This document shows, piece after piece, positions 1 through 7,143 of a stretch of 36,138 bases of DNA. Below the pieces are notes generated by a model, which did no database searches, was not told the DNA's origin, and worked only from the letters and a program-made list of their open reading frames with translations. Each line of letters starts with the position of its first letter. Within the stretch, counting starts at the first letter, position 1. Origin of the DNA: Chloroflexota bacterium (lineage in GTDB: Bacteria; Chloroflexota; Dormibacteria; Dormibacterales; Dormibacteraceae); contig VBHA01000071.1 of the NCBI GenBank assembly GCA_005889495.1, positions 1 to 36,138 of the forward strand, written 5' to 3'. Both the position numbers and the translations under genes were made by a program.

Positions 1-428
1 CCGGCGTCTTCCCCCCGGTGAGCATCGGCCGCCGCGATTACATCGACGGGGGCGTCGCCAACCACACGCCGATCACGGTGGCGATCGAGCTTGGGGCGAG
101 CACGATCTACGTCCTGCCGGTCGGTTATCCCTGGCTCAACCGCGAACCCACAAACGCGCTGGGCATGGCACTCCACGCGCTGGCGCGCATCGTCGAGCAG
201 AAGCTCGACGCGGAGGTCGAGGCGAACCGCCAGGTGGCTGACATCCACGTGCTCCCGGCGCTGGACCTCGCCGACGTGTCACCCGCCGACTTCAGCCACA
301 CCAAAGAGCTGGTCGAGTGGGGCCACCGGGCGGCGCGGCGCTACCTGGGCGCATCGGCCAACGGGCGCGGGGTCGTACCCGAAAAGGCCAGGCGGACCCT
401 GCGGCTCGACCCGGTCCGCGCGGCCTGA
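1..428 (+). CDS. Patatin-like phospholipase, C-terminal part (5' end outside window)
   Basis: The frame is open from base 1 and reads GVFPPVSIGRRDYIDGGVAN, ending at TGA 426-428. The D-G-G of YIDGG is the catalytic-Asp motif of patatin-like serine/aspartate acyl hydrolases (RssA type), and the preceding GVFPPV is typical just upstream of it. The nucleophile G-x-S-x-G motif would lie before the window. After the motif come about 120 residues with no other recognisable domain. The GTG at 18-20 is an internal Val, not a start. Proteins of this family usually hydrolyse acyl esters of membrane lipids; the substrate here is unknown. Confidence 0.8.
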   Translation, partial: GVFPPVSIGRRDYIDGGVANHTPITVAIELGASTIYVLPVGYPWLNREPTNALGMALHALARIVEQKLDAEVEANRQVADIHVLPALDLADVSPADFSHTKELVEWGHRAARRYLGASANGRGVVPEKARRTLRLDPVRAA

Positions 429-452
429 CTCGCGCTGCGCGCGCGACTTCTG

Positions 453-788
453 TCAGAGAGCTTTCTTGACGCGCTCGCGCAACTGGTCGCGCCAGTCCAC
501 GCCGCGTTCGCGCAACTGGTCGCGCCAGTCGACGCCGAGGTCGCGCAGCTCGCTCATCCTGTCAGGCAGCGCCGCCTGCAGCTGCTCGAGCAGCGTGCGC
601 CGGCGCCGGCTCCGGTAGATCAGCCAGCCCAGCAGGCCGAGCCCGATCACGGCGGCGCCCACGCCGGCCGCGATCACGGCCGGAGGCACCCGCCTCGGCT
701 CCAGCTCGTCAGCTTCCTCGGTCGACATGGCGATCGTCTTGCGCCCGGCGTTGACCTGCTCGTTGATGTCGTCGGCCATAGTGCTCAT
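453..788 (-). CDS. Small single-pass membrane protein with 11-residue C-terminal repeats
   Basis: This 111-residue protein is not a family I recognise. The ATG at 788 has a GGAG six bases upstream, which supports the start. Residues 1-32 are polar, about 35-58 form one hydrophobic membrane segment ending in a basic RSRRRR stop-transfer stretch, and the tail is charged and helical. The tail holds two exact copies of GVDWRDQLRER in tandem, with a partial third just before them (ELRDLGVDWRDQ phase). The DNA repeat unit is 33 bp (about 471-536). An 11-residue period fits a hendecad-type helix or coiled coil. The layout (short N-terminus, one membrane helix, charged helix) resembles the DUF3618 protein at 6709-7143, but I see no clear sequence identity. 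Confidence 0.7.
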   Translation of the reverse strand: MSTMADDINEQVNAGRKTIAMSTEEADELEPRRVPPAVIAAGVGAAVIGLGLLGWLIYRSRRRRTLLEQLQAALPDRMSELRDLGVDWRDQLRERGVDWRDQLRERVKKAL

Positions 789-873
789 GTCATTCTCCTC
801 GTTTCCAGCCTCTCCCTCCGAATTGAGAACGAACTCGAGCCCGGTAGCGGCGATGCAGCGCGCGTTTAACAGG

Positions 874-907
874 TGAGGCGCTCAAGCCGCAAGGCACGAG
901 CGCCTCA
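874..907. repeat. 10-bp inverted repeat upstream of small zinc-finger gene
   Basis: TGAGGCGCTC (874-883) and GAGCGCCTCA (898-907) are perfect inverted copies separated by 14 bases. They lie 26 bases before the start at 933, in the gap between two divergent genes. This could be an operator or a 5'-UTR hairpin. There is no T-run, so a terminator is unlikely. Confidence 0.6.
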
Positions 908-932
908 TACCTCATGCGGGAGGTGAACCGCG

Positions 933-1097
933 ATGAAGTGCGAAGTCTGCAACGCCGAGATCGCCAACTCGGAGGACATGAAGGCTCACATGGAGCGTGA
1001 GCACCCTCTGGACGAGCGAGGCGACGAGGAGCTCGAGGCGCCCGACATGCTCCGCGAGCAGGAGCAGCGGGCACCGATCGTACCGGGCAAGAACTGA
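933..1097 (+). CDS. 54-residue zinc-finger-like protein
   Basis: ATG at 933 is preceded by GGAGGTGA (918-925), a strong ribosome-binding site, and the frame ends at TGA 1095-1097. The protein starts MKCEVCNAEIANSEDMKAHM and continues with EREHP, giving Cys3, Cys6, His19 and His24. This C-x2-C...H-x4-H spacing is that of a C2H2-type zinc finger. The rest is acidic and unstructured-looking, ending APIVPGKN. A rho-independent terminator follows 28 bases after the stop, so this looks like a complete single-gene transcription unit. Such short C2H2-like proteins are common in Actinomycetota-like genomes; a role in nucleic-acid or protein binding is inference only. Confidence 0.75.
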   Translation: MKCEVCNAEIANSEDMKAHMEREHPLDERGDEELEAPDMLREQEQRAPIVPGKN

Positions 1098-1124
1098 CGC
1101 CCGGGTCGATTCAGTCGGGTCCAA

Positions 1125-1155
1125 AGCCCGGCGGCGCGAAATGCGCCGCCGGCTT
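1125..1155 (+). terminator. Rho-independent terminator after the 54-residue zinc-finger gene
   Basis: AGCC(C)GGCGGCGC at 1125-1137 pairs with GCGCCGCCGGCT at 1143-1154, with one bulged C and a GAAAT loop. Five T residues follow the GC stem. Because the convergent anti-sigma gene ends at 1164, this hairpin also separates the two transcription units. Confidence 0.85.
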
Positions 1156-1163
1156 TTTCATGT

Positions 1164-1907
1164 CTAGGCCACGTTTCCATAGAGCCGAGGCTGCTGGCTG
1201 GGCTGCGGCGAACCATCCGGCGCCGGCTCGTTGGTCACGGCCATCACCGCGTATCCGGCGAGCGCCCGGTTGACCAGGACCACCTTGCCTCCGCCGGCGT
1301 CCGGCACGAAGACCGCCGCCGGGACAGGGCTCCCCTGGGCTGGGACGAGCCACACCTCGTAGACCCGGTTCGCGCCGGGCGGCGGGAGCCCGCGGAAGTC
1401 GAGCAGCGCGACCCCGTCCGCCTTCAGGTCGACGACGGTCGCCTTGGCGCCCGCCATGTCTTCGTGGCCGGTCAGGGTGAAGCGCGCCACCTGTTCCTGC
1501 GCCGTCCCCTGGCTGCGCTGGGCCGCGATCTGGCCGACGAGCACGCCGATCAGGAGCGCGACCACGGCCACGGCCGCCATCGCGTACAGGGGCATCCTCT
1601 GTGCCGTAGATCGGGGCACCGGCACTGGCCGCGGCGGCCGGCGCATCGCGATCGGCCTTTCGGTCCGACCTCGCGAGGCCGCTGCGGCGGCCAGCAAGCG
1701 CCCCCGCAGCCGGGCCGGCGGCGTCACCTCGTCCACCGCCACAGGCAGCGCGCCGACCACGCGGCGCAGGCGCACCGCCACCTCCCGACAGGTGGCGCAC
1801 CCTTCGGCGTGCGCGGCGATGGTCTGGGCCTCGGCCGGCTCGAGCGCACCGAGCACCCACGCGGCGACCGAAGCCTCGAGCTCGTCGTGCCGGGTGCCGT
1901 CAGACAT
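1164..1907 (-). CDS. Anti-sigma factor, RskA-like, with zinc-binding N-terminal domain
   Basis: This 247-residue protein should bind and inactivate the ECF sigma factor encoded just upstream until a signal at the membrane releases it. The N-terminal anti-sigma domain carries H33-x3-C37-x2-C40 (HAEGCATC), the zinc-binding ZAS motif. A proline/arginine linker is followed by one membrane helix at about 106-128 (start PLYAMAAVAVVA). The external domain (about 135-247) has the RskA-type ending with RVYEVWLVP and a final GSPQPSQQP-rich tail. The ATG lies inside the end of the sigma gene (8-nt overlap), so the pair is translationally coupled. Confidence 0.9.
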   Translation of the reverse strand: MSDGTRHDELEASVAAWVLGALEPAEAQTIAAHAEGCATCREVAVRLRRVVGALPVAVDEVTPPARLRGRLLAAAAASRGRTERPIAMRRPPRPVPVPRSTAQRMPLYAMAAVAVVALLIGVLVGQIAAQRSQGTAQEQVARFTLTGHEDMAGAKATVVDLKADGVALLDFRGLPPPGANRVYEVWLVPAQGSPVPAAVFVPDAGGGKVVLVNRALAGYAVMAVTNEPAPDGSPQPSQQPRLYGNVA

Positions 1908-2562
1908 CGACCAGGCCTCGACCGCGCAGGTATGAGCTGAGCTTTTCGAGCCCGAGCCGCATCCGGCCCTTGACCGTGCCGAGCGAGACGCGGGTCATGT
2001 CCGAGATCTCTGAGTGCGTATACCCGCCGAAGTACGCAAGCTCGATCGCCTGTCGCTGCTCCGCCGGGAGGCTCGCCATCGCGTCGCGGACCGCGGCGCG
2101 CTCGAGCGAAAGCGCCACCTCGCGCCACGGGTCTGGCGGCCCTTCGCCGTACGCGACCTCGGGCTGCAGCTCCTCCTCCCGGCGCTCGTGGGCGCCTCGA
2201 CCGCGGAGGTAGTCGATCGAGCGGTTGCGCACCGAGGCGAGCAGCCACGCCCTGAGCGAACCTCGCTCCCCATCGAAGCTGGACGCCTGCTTCCAGACGT
2301 TCATGAACGCTTCCTGGACGGCATCTTCGGCGCGTCCCGGGTCGCCGAGAACCCGCATCGCGACTCCGTAGGCGAGGCCTGCATAGCGGTCATAGAGCTC
2401 GGCGAGAGCGTCCTGGTTGCCGGCCACGAGCTCCGCGGCGAGCTCGGTGTCGCCCCCGGCGGCTACGACGTGCCCGCCTCCACCGGCTCCGCCTCGACCT
2501 CTCGGCTTCGCCGCGTCGTCAGCTCGCCGACCGGCGACTTCTTCGGCGGCTTGACGGCCCAT
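1900..2562 (-). CDS. ECF-type RNA polymerase sigma-70 factor (SigK-like)
   Basis: Region 2 is clear in LYDRYAGLAYGVAMRVL and AEDAVQEAFMNVWK; region 4 is clear in LPAEQRQAIELAYFGGY followed by the helix-turn-helix HSEISDMTRVSLGTVKGRM. With the RskA-like partner this is an ECF19/SigK-type pair. The start is uncertain. Region 2 begins near base 2450, but no ATG, GTG or TTG in frame lies between there and the end of the upstream ferritin-like gene. The nearest candidates are ATG 2562 (used here, about 100 nt inside the upstream gene), TTG 2592, or an internal GTG 2427 that would cut the first helix. The N-terminal 45 residues from 2562 are Gly/Arg-rich and look unlike a sigma factor. Confidence 0.85.
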   Translation of the reverse strand: MGRQAAEEVAGRRADDAAKPRGRGGAGGGGHVVAAGGDTELAAELVAGNQDALAELYDRYAGLAYGVAMRVLGDPGRAEDAVQEAFMNVWKQASSFDGERGSLRAWLLASVRNRSIDYLRGRGAHERREEELQPEVAYGEGPPDPWREVALSLERAAVRDAMASLPAEQRQAIELAYFGGYTHSEISDMTRVSLGTVKGRMRLGLEKLSSYLRGRGLVDV

Positions 2563-3398
2563 TCTTCGTTCTCGATCAAGCGCCAGGCCCAACGAGGGTT
2601 GCGCTTCACGCGTTCGCGCGCCGCGTACAGCGCCTTCGACATCAGCTTGATGCCCGAGAGGCCGGGCAATTTTCCAATCCTGGCGTCGAGCTCGAGCAGC
2701 TCCTCCTCGCCCTGCTCATCGTCGAAGAGGTAGATGGCCAGCGCGTCGACCTCCTCCTGCGTCTTGACGCCCTGGCCGACCGGCACCCAGACGCGGTCGA
2801 GCATCCAGCGGTCGATCTTCTGCGCCCTGGCGTTGCCGCTGAGCCACTCCTTGGCGGAGTTGTAGTAGAAGGCATAGTGCCGTCTCTCGTCTTTGATGAT
2901 CCTGCCCAGAAGGTCCTTCAGGACGGGGTGGCCGGATTTGCGGATGAGCGCGCCGTACCCGGTCAGGGTCGCCAGCTCGTTGATGGCTCCGATGGAGAGG
3001 TAGACCGCGGAGAAGTCCTTCATCAGCCAGGACCCGGCCATGGTCGACAGAATGCTCAGGCTGTTCTGAAGGCCGAGATTCGCGCGCACGTTCGCGATGC
3101 GCTCCTGGGTGTCGAACTCGATGCCGTACAGGTTGAGCAGCCGGCCGATGTTCTCGCCGTGCCACAGCTCTTCGTAGTTCCAGCATGCGAGGAACGCCGT
3201 GAGGATCGGGTCCATGCACGCCCTCGTGACCAGCAGATGGGAGAGGTAGAGGGGGACGTGGTTCTCGATGTCCATCATGTAGTGAAGGCAGAAGAGGTCG
3301 CCTCTGGAGAGTGGGCTGGCGGTGACCTCGTCCCACTCGATGCCGGTGACGTCGACCTTCCTCGACTCTTCCTTATAACGCTCGATGCTGAAGCTCAT
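2463..3398 (-). CDS. Ferritin-like diiron protein
   Basis: This 311-residue, mostly helical protein has two E-x2-H motifs, E77-L-W-H80 and E171-R-R-H174. Single glutamates in the other two helices (E45 in DIENH and E141 in NEL) complete a four-helix diiron carboxylate site. The arrangement is that of acyl-ACP desaturase/ferritin-like oxygenases or oxidases. The exact reaction cannot be told from sequence. ATG 3398 is preceded by AGGGG. The gene leads an apparent operon with the sigma and anti-sigma genes, so the sigma pair may regulate it. The last 30 residues (PPKKSPVGEL to VEAGTS) are a charged tail outside the fold. Confidence 0.8.
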   Translation of the reverse strand: MSFSIERYKEESRKVDVTGIEWDEVTASPLSRGDLFCLHYMMDIENHVPLYLSHLLVTRACMDPILTAFLACWNYEELWHGENIGRLLNLYGIEFDTQERIANVRANLGLQNSLSILSTMAGSWLMKDFSAVYLSIGAINELATLTGYGALIRKSGHPVLKDLLGRIIKDERRHYAFYYNSAKEWLSGNARAQKIDRWMLDRVWVPVGQGVKTQEEVDALAIYLFDDEQGEEELLELDARIGKLPGLSGIKLMSKALYAARERVKRNPRWAWRLIENEEWAVKPPKKSPVGELTTRRSREVEAEPVEAGTS

Positions 3399-3536
3399 AT
3401 CAACCCCTACGAATCAATGTCTGCATCGGATCACCGGACCAAGCCAACTCACAGCCTCTTCCCAAGGCCTTCGGAGCGACCGTCGCCAGTCTAGGTCTCG
3501 ACGCTCTGGTTGGGCGATCAAAACAAGGAGGCCAGC

Positions 3537-3797
3537 ATGGTAAACGGAGTTCGAAGATTGGTCGTGGCCGGGGTGGTTACCGGCTCGATGCTGATCGGAG
3601 GGGTCGGAGGCGCGGCCCTGTACGCGACGACGCTCGCGGCAGCGGCGGCATCGCCGTCGCCGAGTCCTTCCAGCGGTTCGAGCGGCAGCACGTCGACGGG
3701 CAAGTTCGTCCCGAACGAGGACCCGGCCCACGAGGCCGGCGAGAGCGCCGCGCGCGAAGCGCAGGAGAACGCCGGACAGGTTCCGACCGTCCCCTAG
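3537..3797 (+). CDS. Small secreted or membrane-anchored Ser/Pro-rich protein
   Basis: ATG 3537 follows AAGGAGG (3525-3531) and is preferred over the in-frame start further upstream at 3510. The 86-residue product begins MVNGVRRLVVAGVVTGSMLI, a signal peptide or uncleaved anchor with basic residues before a hydrophobic stretch up to about residue 38. A low-complexity linker SPSPSPSSGSSGSTSTG and an acidic, Ala-rich tail follow. I recognise no family. It stands alone between the divergent ferritin-like operon and the convergent proline dehydrogenase gene. Confidence 0.65.
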   Translation: MVNGVRRLVVAGVVTGSMLIGGVGGAALYATTLAAAAASPSPSPSSGSSGSTSTGKFVPNEDPAHEAGESAAREAQENAGQVPTVP

Positions 3798-3801
3798 CCG
3801 C

Positions 3802-4713
3802 CTAAGGTAGGAGCTGCCTCGCCACGAACCACATGTTGGCGGGGCGCTCCGCCAGGCGACGCAGGTACCACGCGTACCACGCGTCGCCCCATGAGATCAG
3901 GTCGCGCACTGAAAATCCTTCCCGTGCGAGCCGCAGCTGCTGGTCCGTGCGGATGCCGTAGAGCATCGCGATCTCGAAGTGCGCAGGGTCGATCGCCAGC
4001 GCCTTTCCGAAACCCCAGGCCTTCGCTATCAGGTTCGTGTCGTGCGTCGCGATCACTAGTCGCAGGCTGCGGCGTTTGACCTCGGGCAGCATCAGCGCAC
4101 ACAGCGCAAGGTAGTTCTCGTCGACCTCTCGCCTGGCGGTGAACGCTATGTCGGCAGGCTCCGCGTATGCGCCCTTCACCAGCCGGATCGCCGGCTTGAG
4201 CGGCATCAGGCTCGCGACGTCGCTGACGGTCCGATGCAGGTACGCCTGCAGCGCCAGGCCGACGTGGGAGTGCTCCGCGCGGAGGGTCTTGTAGAGGTCG
4301 ACGGTGCGCTCGGTGTAGGCGCTGCCCTCCATGTCGATCCACAGAAAGCTCTTCGCATTGGCGGCCGCGCGCGCAAGCCGCCGCAGGTTCGCGTAGGCGG
4401 CTTCCGGGTCGATGTCGAGACCCAGCTGGGTGGGCTTGACCGACACCTCGGCCTGGACCCCGGTGGCCGCGGCGAGGACTTCCTCGTAGTGCTCCACCAC
4501 GCGGTTGGCGTCGGCCAGGTCGATGACGTTCTCGCCCAGGAGGGTGAAGAGCGCTCCGATCCCCTTGGACTTGAATTCGACCGCCGCCTTCAACGCCGCC
4601 TCGAAACCCTCTCCCGGAAGGAAGCGCCTGACCGCCCGGCGGGCGAACCGCCAGCGCGGAACGTGCGTGGCGAGCCACGGATTCTGCGCGCACCACAACA
4701 GCAGCCGTCGCAT
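3802..4713 (-). CDS. Proline dehydrogenase (monofunctional, FAD-dependent)
   Basis: It oxidises L-proline to delta-1-pyrroline-5-carboxylate with FAD, feeding electrons to the quinone pool at the membrane. At 303 residues it is the short monofunctional type rather than PutA. The TIM-barrel motifs appear in order: SVKPTQLGLD, WIDMEGS, LQAYLHRT, RLVKGAYAEP, VIATHD, EIAMLYGIR, and near the end AWYLRRLAERPAN, which carries the substrate-binding Arg pair. The start ATG lies in one arm of a 9-bp inverted repeat (4711-4745) and has no obvious ribosome-binding site. A zinc-ribbon gene lies 43 nt upstream on the same strand. No P5C dehydrogenase is present in the window. Confidence 0.93.
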   Translation of the reverse strand: MRRLLLWCAQNPWLATHVPRWRFARRAVRRFLPGEGFEAALKAAVEFKSKGIGALFTLLGENVIDLADANRVVEHYEEVLAAATGVQAEVSVKPTQLGLDIDPEAAYANLRRLARAAANAKSFLWIDMEGSAYTERTVDLYKTLRAEHSHVGLALQAYLHRTVSDVASLMPLKPAIRLVKGAYAEPADIAFTARREVDENYLALCALMLPEVKRRSLRLVIATHDTNLIAKAWGFGKALAIDPAHFEIAMLYGIRTDQQLRLAREGFSVRDLISWGDAWYAWYLRRLAERPANMWFVARQLLP

Positions 4714-4745
4714 CAGGCCCGCACAACGGTAAAGCAGGCCTGATG
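4711..4745. repeat. 9-bp inverted repeat containing the proline dehydrogenase start codon
   Basis: CATCAGGCC (4711-4719) and GGCCTGATG (4737-4745) are perfect inverted copies 17 bases apart. The 3' arm on the minus strand ends with the ATG of the proline dehydrogenase gene. It could be an operator or a hairpin that hides the start codon. Confidence 0.6.
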
Positions 4746-4756
4746 CGCGCGACTAC

Positions 4757-4993
4757 CTATGCAGGTCGATTACCCCCCAGCGAGCACTCGACGCTGCAAA
4801 AGACCTCCTCCCCGCGCCACACGGCTCCGAAATCGACCGGGGCCGCGCACGCGGCGCAGAACTTCGGCCCGGGTTGCTCGGTGATCACCCTGAGCGCGGG
4901 CCGCCCGGTGTTCATTCGAGCCAGGCCCTGGCGGAAGGCTGCGCGCTCTCCCTGCCCCGTGAGCCTCCCGACCGGGAACTGCACGATCCCCAT
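4757..4993 (-). CDS. Small zinc-ribbon protein
   Basis: The 78-residue product has FCAACAAP and, about 20 residues later, FCSVECS, giving C-x2-C and C-x3-C pairs as in zinc-ribbon or MYM/TRASH-like metal-binding modules. I chose ATG 4993 because GGAGAGG lies eight bases upstream; a longer frame from GTG 5065 (102 residues) is possible. The first 40 residues (MGIVQFPVGRL onward) resemble no domain known to me. It lies 43 nt before the proline dehydrogenase gene on the same strand, so they are probably co-transcribed. No function is proposed. Confidence 0.6.
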   Translation of the reverse strand: MGIVQFPVGRLTGQGERAAFRQGLARMNTGRPALRVITEQPGPKFCAACAAPVDFGAVWRGEEVFCSVECSLGGNRPA

Positions 4994-5074
4994 TCGCCCT
5001 ACCTCTCCAAGCTCGGACTCCAGTCGACTTATTGGCAAGTATCGGCGCGCCGGGGATTCTGTCACCGTACCGAT

Positions 5075-5094
5075 GTAGGAGACGACTCTCCTAC
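5075..5094. repeat. 8-bp inverted repeat GTAGGAGA-cgac-TCTCCTAC
   Basis: A perfect 8-bp stem with a four-base loop lies upstream of the zinc-ribbon gene and about 130 bases past the stop of the next minus-strand gene. It has no T-run on either strand, so an operator is as likely as a transcript-end hairpin. The rest of 5095-5223 shows no gene that I can support. Confidence 0.5.
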
Positions 5095-5223
5095 CCTTCG
5101 TAAATTCTCGTGAATAAAACCAAAGAGGTCAGGCGCCTTGCCCCCGTGCTCGGCGCGGTACAAAGCGAAGGGGCCGGTCCCGATGGACTCGGCCCCAGAG
5201 CTCCCCTGAGGAGGGTCAGGGAT

Positions 5224-5559
5224 CTACTTGGACGGCGACGGTTGCGCGCTAGGCGAGCCGTTGCCCCCACCGCTGGGGCTCTGCTGCCCTTGCTGCGGCG
5301 AGGTGACGGCCGGGTTGTTCTGCACCCCGGAACGCGTGCCGAACCAGTTCCACTGCGTGAAGCCGAAGAACAGGAGTATCAGCACCAGCAGAGCGAGGAC
5401 TGCCGCGGCAATGCCCGCGCCTGCTCCCGTACCGGTGTCACCACCCTCGATGACCTCGGTGCCCGCCGGGCTCCAGTACCGGCGAACGCTGTACCCGCCG
5501 GCTCCCAGGAGCACGGCGAGCACCAGGACGATGAGCATCACGAATAAAAGGGTTCCCAA
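5224..5559 (-). CDS. Small membrane protein, two predicted helices
   Basis: The 111-residue protein has membrane segments at about 2-24 (GTLLFVMLIVLVLAVLLGAG) and about 49-68 (IAAAVLALLVLILLFFGF). The tail is a hydrophilic Gln/Ser/Pro/Gly-rich stretch ending PSAQPSPSK. The start is TTG 5559, backed by AAAGGAGG seven bases upstream. I recognise no family; small proteins of this shape occur next to envelope genes in many high-GC bacteria. The 125-bp gap to the YihY gene holds no ORF; a short inverted repeat, GCCCGA-AC-TCGGGC, lies at 5671-5684 just past the YihY stop. Confidence 0.65.
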   Translation of the reverse strand: MGTLLFVMLIVLVLAVLLGAGGYSVRRYWSPAGTEVIEGGDTGTGAGAGIAAAVLALLVLILLFFGFTQWNWFGTRSGVQNNPAVTSPQQGQQSPSGGGNGSPSAQPSPSK

Positions 5560-5684
5560 ACGCGAACCTCCTTTCGGTTCTATACGACCCTTGCTTCCTC
5601 GCGAGTTGCCGCTTGGGCCGCTCGTTTCGGTAACGCCCAGAGGCCGCCTGACTACCTTCGGGTGAGTTCAGCCCGAACTCGGGC

Positions 5685-6698
5685 CTAGGGGACGGTTTTG
5701 GGCCGCCGCCGCCTGACCACGCCGGCCGCCAGCGCAAGGCCGACGACCCCCGCCAGGGCCGCGCGCTGGAAGATCGAGCGCCGCGGGGGCTCGGGTGGCG
5801 CCGCCTCAGCCTGCTTCTGCTTGATCTTCTCGACAGGCTTGCTCTTGTCCCGGGACTCGCGCATGGGGCTGGCGACGATGCCCAGGGCGGCGGGGTCGCC
5901 AAGGCGAAAGCGGTTGTAGACCGCACCCAGGAGGACGAGCTGGCTGAGGAGATAGAACCAGGTGGCGAGCAAGAAGAACAGGGCGAACTGCGCCCCGTAG
6001 GTGTTGAAGCCGCCGGCGATCTTCGCGTACAGCGGAAAGACGAAGGTGAGGGCCTCGATCAACACGCCGGCGAGCAGCGCCCCGGGGAGCACGTCCTGCA
6101 GCCGAAACGTTCGGTTGGGCACGAAGCGGTACAGCGCGACCAGGAGCGCGACCATCACGATGGCACCGGCGACGAACCCGACGATCCACGAGATCCAGGA
6201 GGCGAGCGGGAAGAACGCGGCCACCGCGTTGATGGCCACGGTCAGGACGATGGCCGCGACCAGCAGGACCATCATCACCAGGCCCATCAGCCGCTGGCGC
6301 AGCATGTCGCGCTGCCTGGTGCCGAAGATCTGGGTGAGCGCGAACTCCATCGTGGCGAAAATGCTGCTGGCGCTCCACAACAGGCCGGCGAGTGAGACCA
6401 CTCCCAACCAGCCGGCCGACTGCTTGACGCCGCTGAGTGCCTTCTGCAGCTCGGGCTGCGCGCTCGCTGGAAACACCTGCAGGATCAGGGACTGAAAGTG
6501 CGCCTCGGTGGCGGGGTCGCGGATGGCGAGGCCGATGACCGACAGCGCCCCGAGCATCATCGGGAACATGGCCATGAAACCGGCAAACGCAAGGGCGAGG
6601 GCATAGTTGCTCGCCTGGCTCTCGCCGTAGGCGGTCAGGACGCGCGCCGGCAGCGTGCCCTGCGCGCGCTCGACCAGCCGCTGCACGCGACGCTTCAC
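5685..6698 (-). CDS. YihY/BrkB family inner-membrane protein
   Basis: This 337-residue integral membrane protein has about six hydrophobic segments and the family hallmarks: ASNYALALAFAGFMAMFP near the start, LWSASSIFATMEFALTQIFG, ALYRFVPNRTFRLQDVLPGA and FNTYGAQFALFFLLATWFY. The family (formerly called RNase BN) has no settled biochemical role. The start is GTG 6698. The C-terminus is a charged tail with one more hydrophobic stretch (AALAGVVGLALAAGVV) before RRRR. It is the last gene of a three-gene operon after the holin-like and DUF3618 genes, a neighbourhood that recurs in high-GC bacteria and suggests a shared envelope function. Confidence 0.9.
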   Translation of the reverse strand: MKRRVQRLVERAQGTLPARVLTAYGESQASNYALALAFAGFMAMFPMMLGALSVIGLAIRDPATEAHFQSLILQVFPASAQPELQKALSGVKQSAGWLGVVSLAGLLWSASSIFATMEFALTQIFGTRQRDMLRQRLMGLVMMVLLVAAIVLTVAINAVAAFFPLASWISWIVGFVAGAIVMVALLVALYRFVPNRTFRLQDVLPGALLAGVLIEALTFVFPLYAKIAGGFNTYGAQFALFFLLATWFYLLSQLVLLGAVYNRFRLGDPAALGIVASPMRESRDKSKPVEKIKQKQAEAAPPEPPRRSIFQRAALAGVVGLALAAGVVRRRRPKTVP

Positions 6699-6708
6699 GT
6701 CGCGGACG

Positions 6709-7143
6709 CTACTCCGCCTGTGGCGCGGTGTACTGGTCGTCGGACGCGGTTGCTACTCGCTCCAGGAGGGCCGATCCCGCCGTGCCGACCAGCGCGGGCG
6801 CGACCTTGCGCAGGATGCTTTCGACCGTACCCGGTTCCTCTTCGCTCTTCTCGTTGACACGCACCGTGACGGAGGGCAGCTTGTCCTTGAGGTCGGCGGC
6901 GAGCGACCGCAGCCTGTCCAGCGACAGGTCGTCAAGCCGGTCGCGCAGCGTCGGCCGGTGCAGACGGCGGTAGACCAGCAATGCCGCGCCGGCGACCGCG
7001 AGCACGCCAAGCCCGATCGCCGCGATCCGCCCGTAGCGCATCGCGTTCGATTTGGTCCGACCCTCGAGCTGGGTGAGGTTCTCGTCCATGCGGTCGCGGG
7101 TTTCGTTTATCTGCCGTTCGATCTCACGCGCCGAAGCGCCCAT
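6709..7143 (-). CDS. DUF3618 domain membrane protein
   Basis: ATG 7143 has AAGGAG upstream, and the longer frame to 7254 is rejected. The 144-residue product opens with REIERQINETRDRMDENLTQ and then LEGRT, the DUF3618 signature helix. A single membrane helix follows at about 37-55 (IAAIGLGVLAVAGAALLVY), then a long charged region with LDDLSLDRLRSLAADLKDKL. Its 5' end overlaps the upstream holin-like gene by 37 nt, implying coupling. YqjD/ElaB-like proteins with similar shape bind ribosomes at the membrane, but that role is not shown here. Confidence 0.85.
   Translation of the reverse strand: MGASAREIERQINETRDRMDENLTQLEGRTKSNAMRYGRIAAIGLGVLAVAGAALLVYRRLHRPTLRDRLDDLSLDRLRSLAADLKDKLPSVTVRVNEKSEEEPGTVESILRKVAPALVGTAGSALLERVATASDDQYTAPQAE

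Noticed and set aside
465-545. 33-bp repeats as a CRISPR array
   Set aside because: The units are directly adjacent, without spacers, and in frame in a protein gene.
4743-5078. 111-residue plus-strand frame opposite the zinc-ribbon gene
   Set aside because: No domain or ribosome-binding site; the minus strand has paired Cys motifs and a Shine-Dalgarno site.
5170-5196. GGGGCCG...CGGCCCC inverted repeat as terminator
   Set aside because: Thirteen-base loop and no T-run; too weak to claim.
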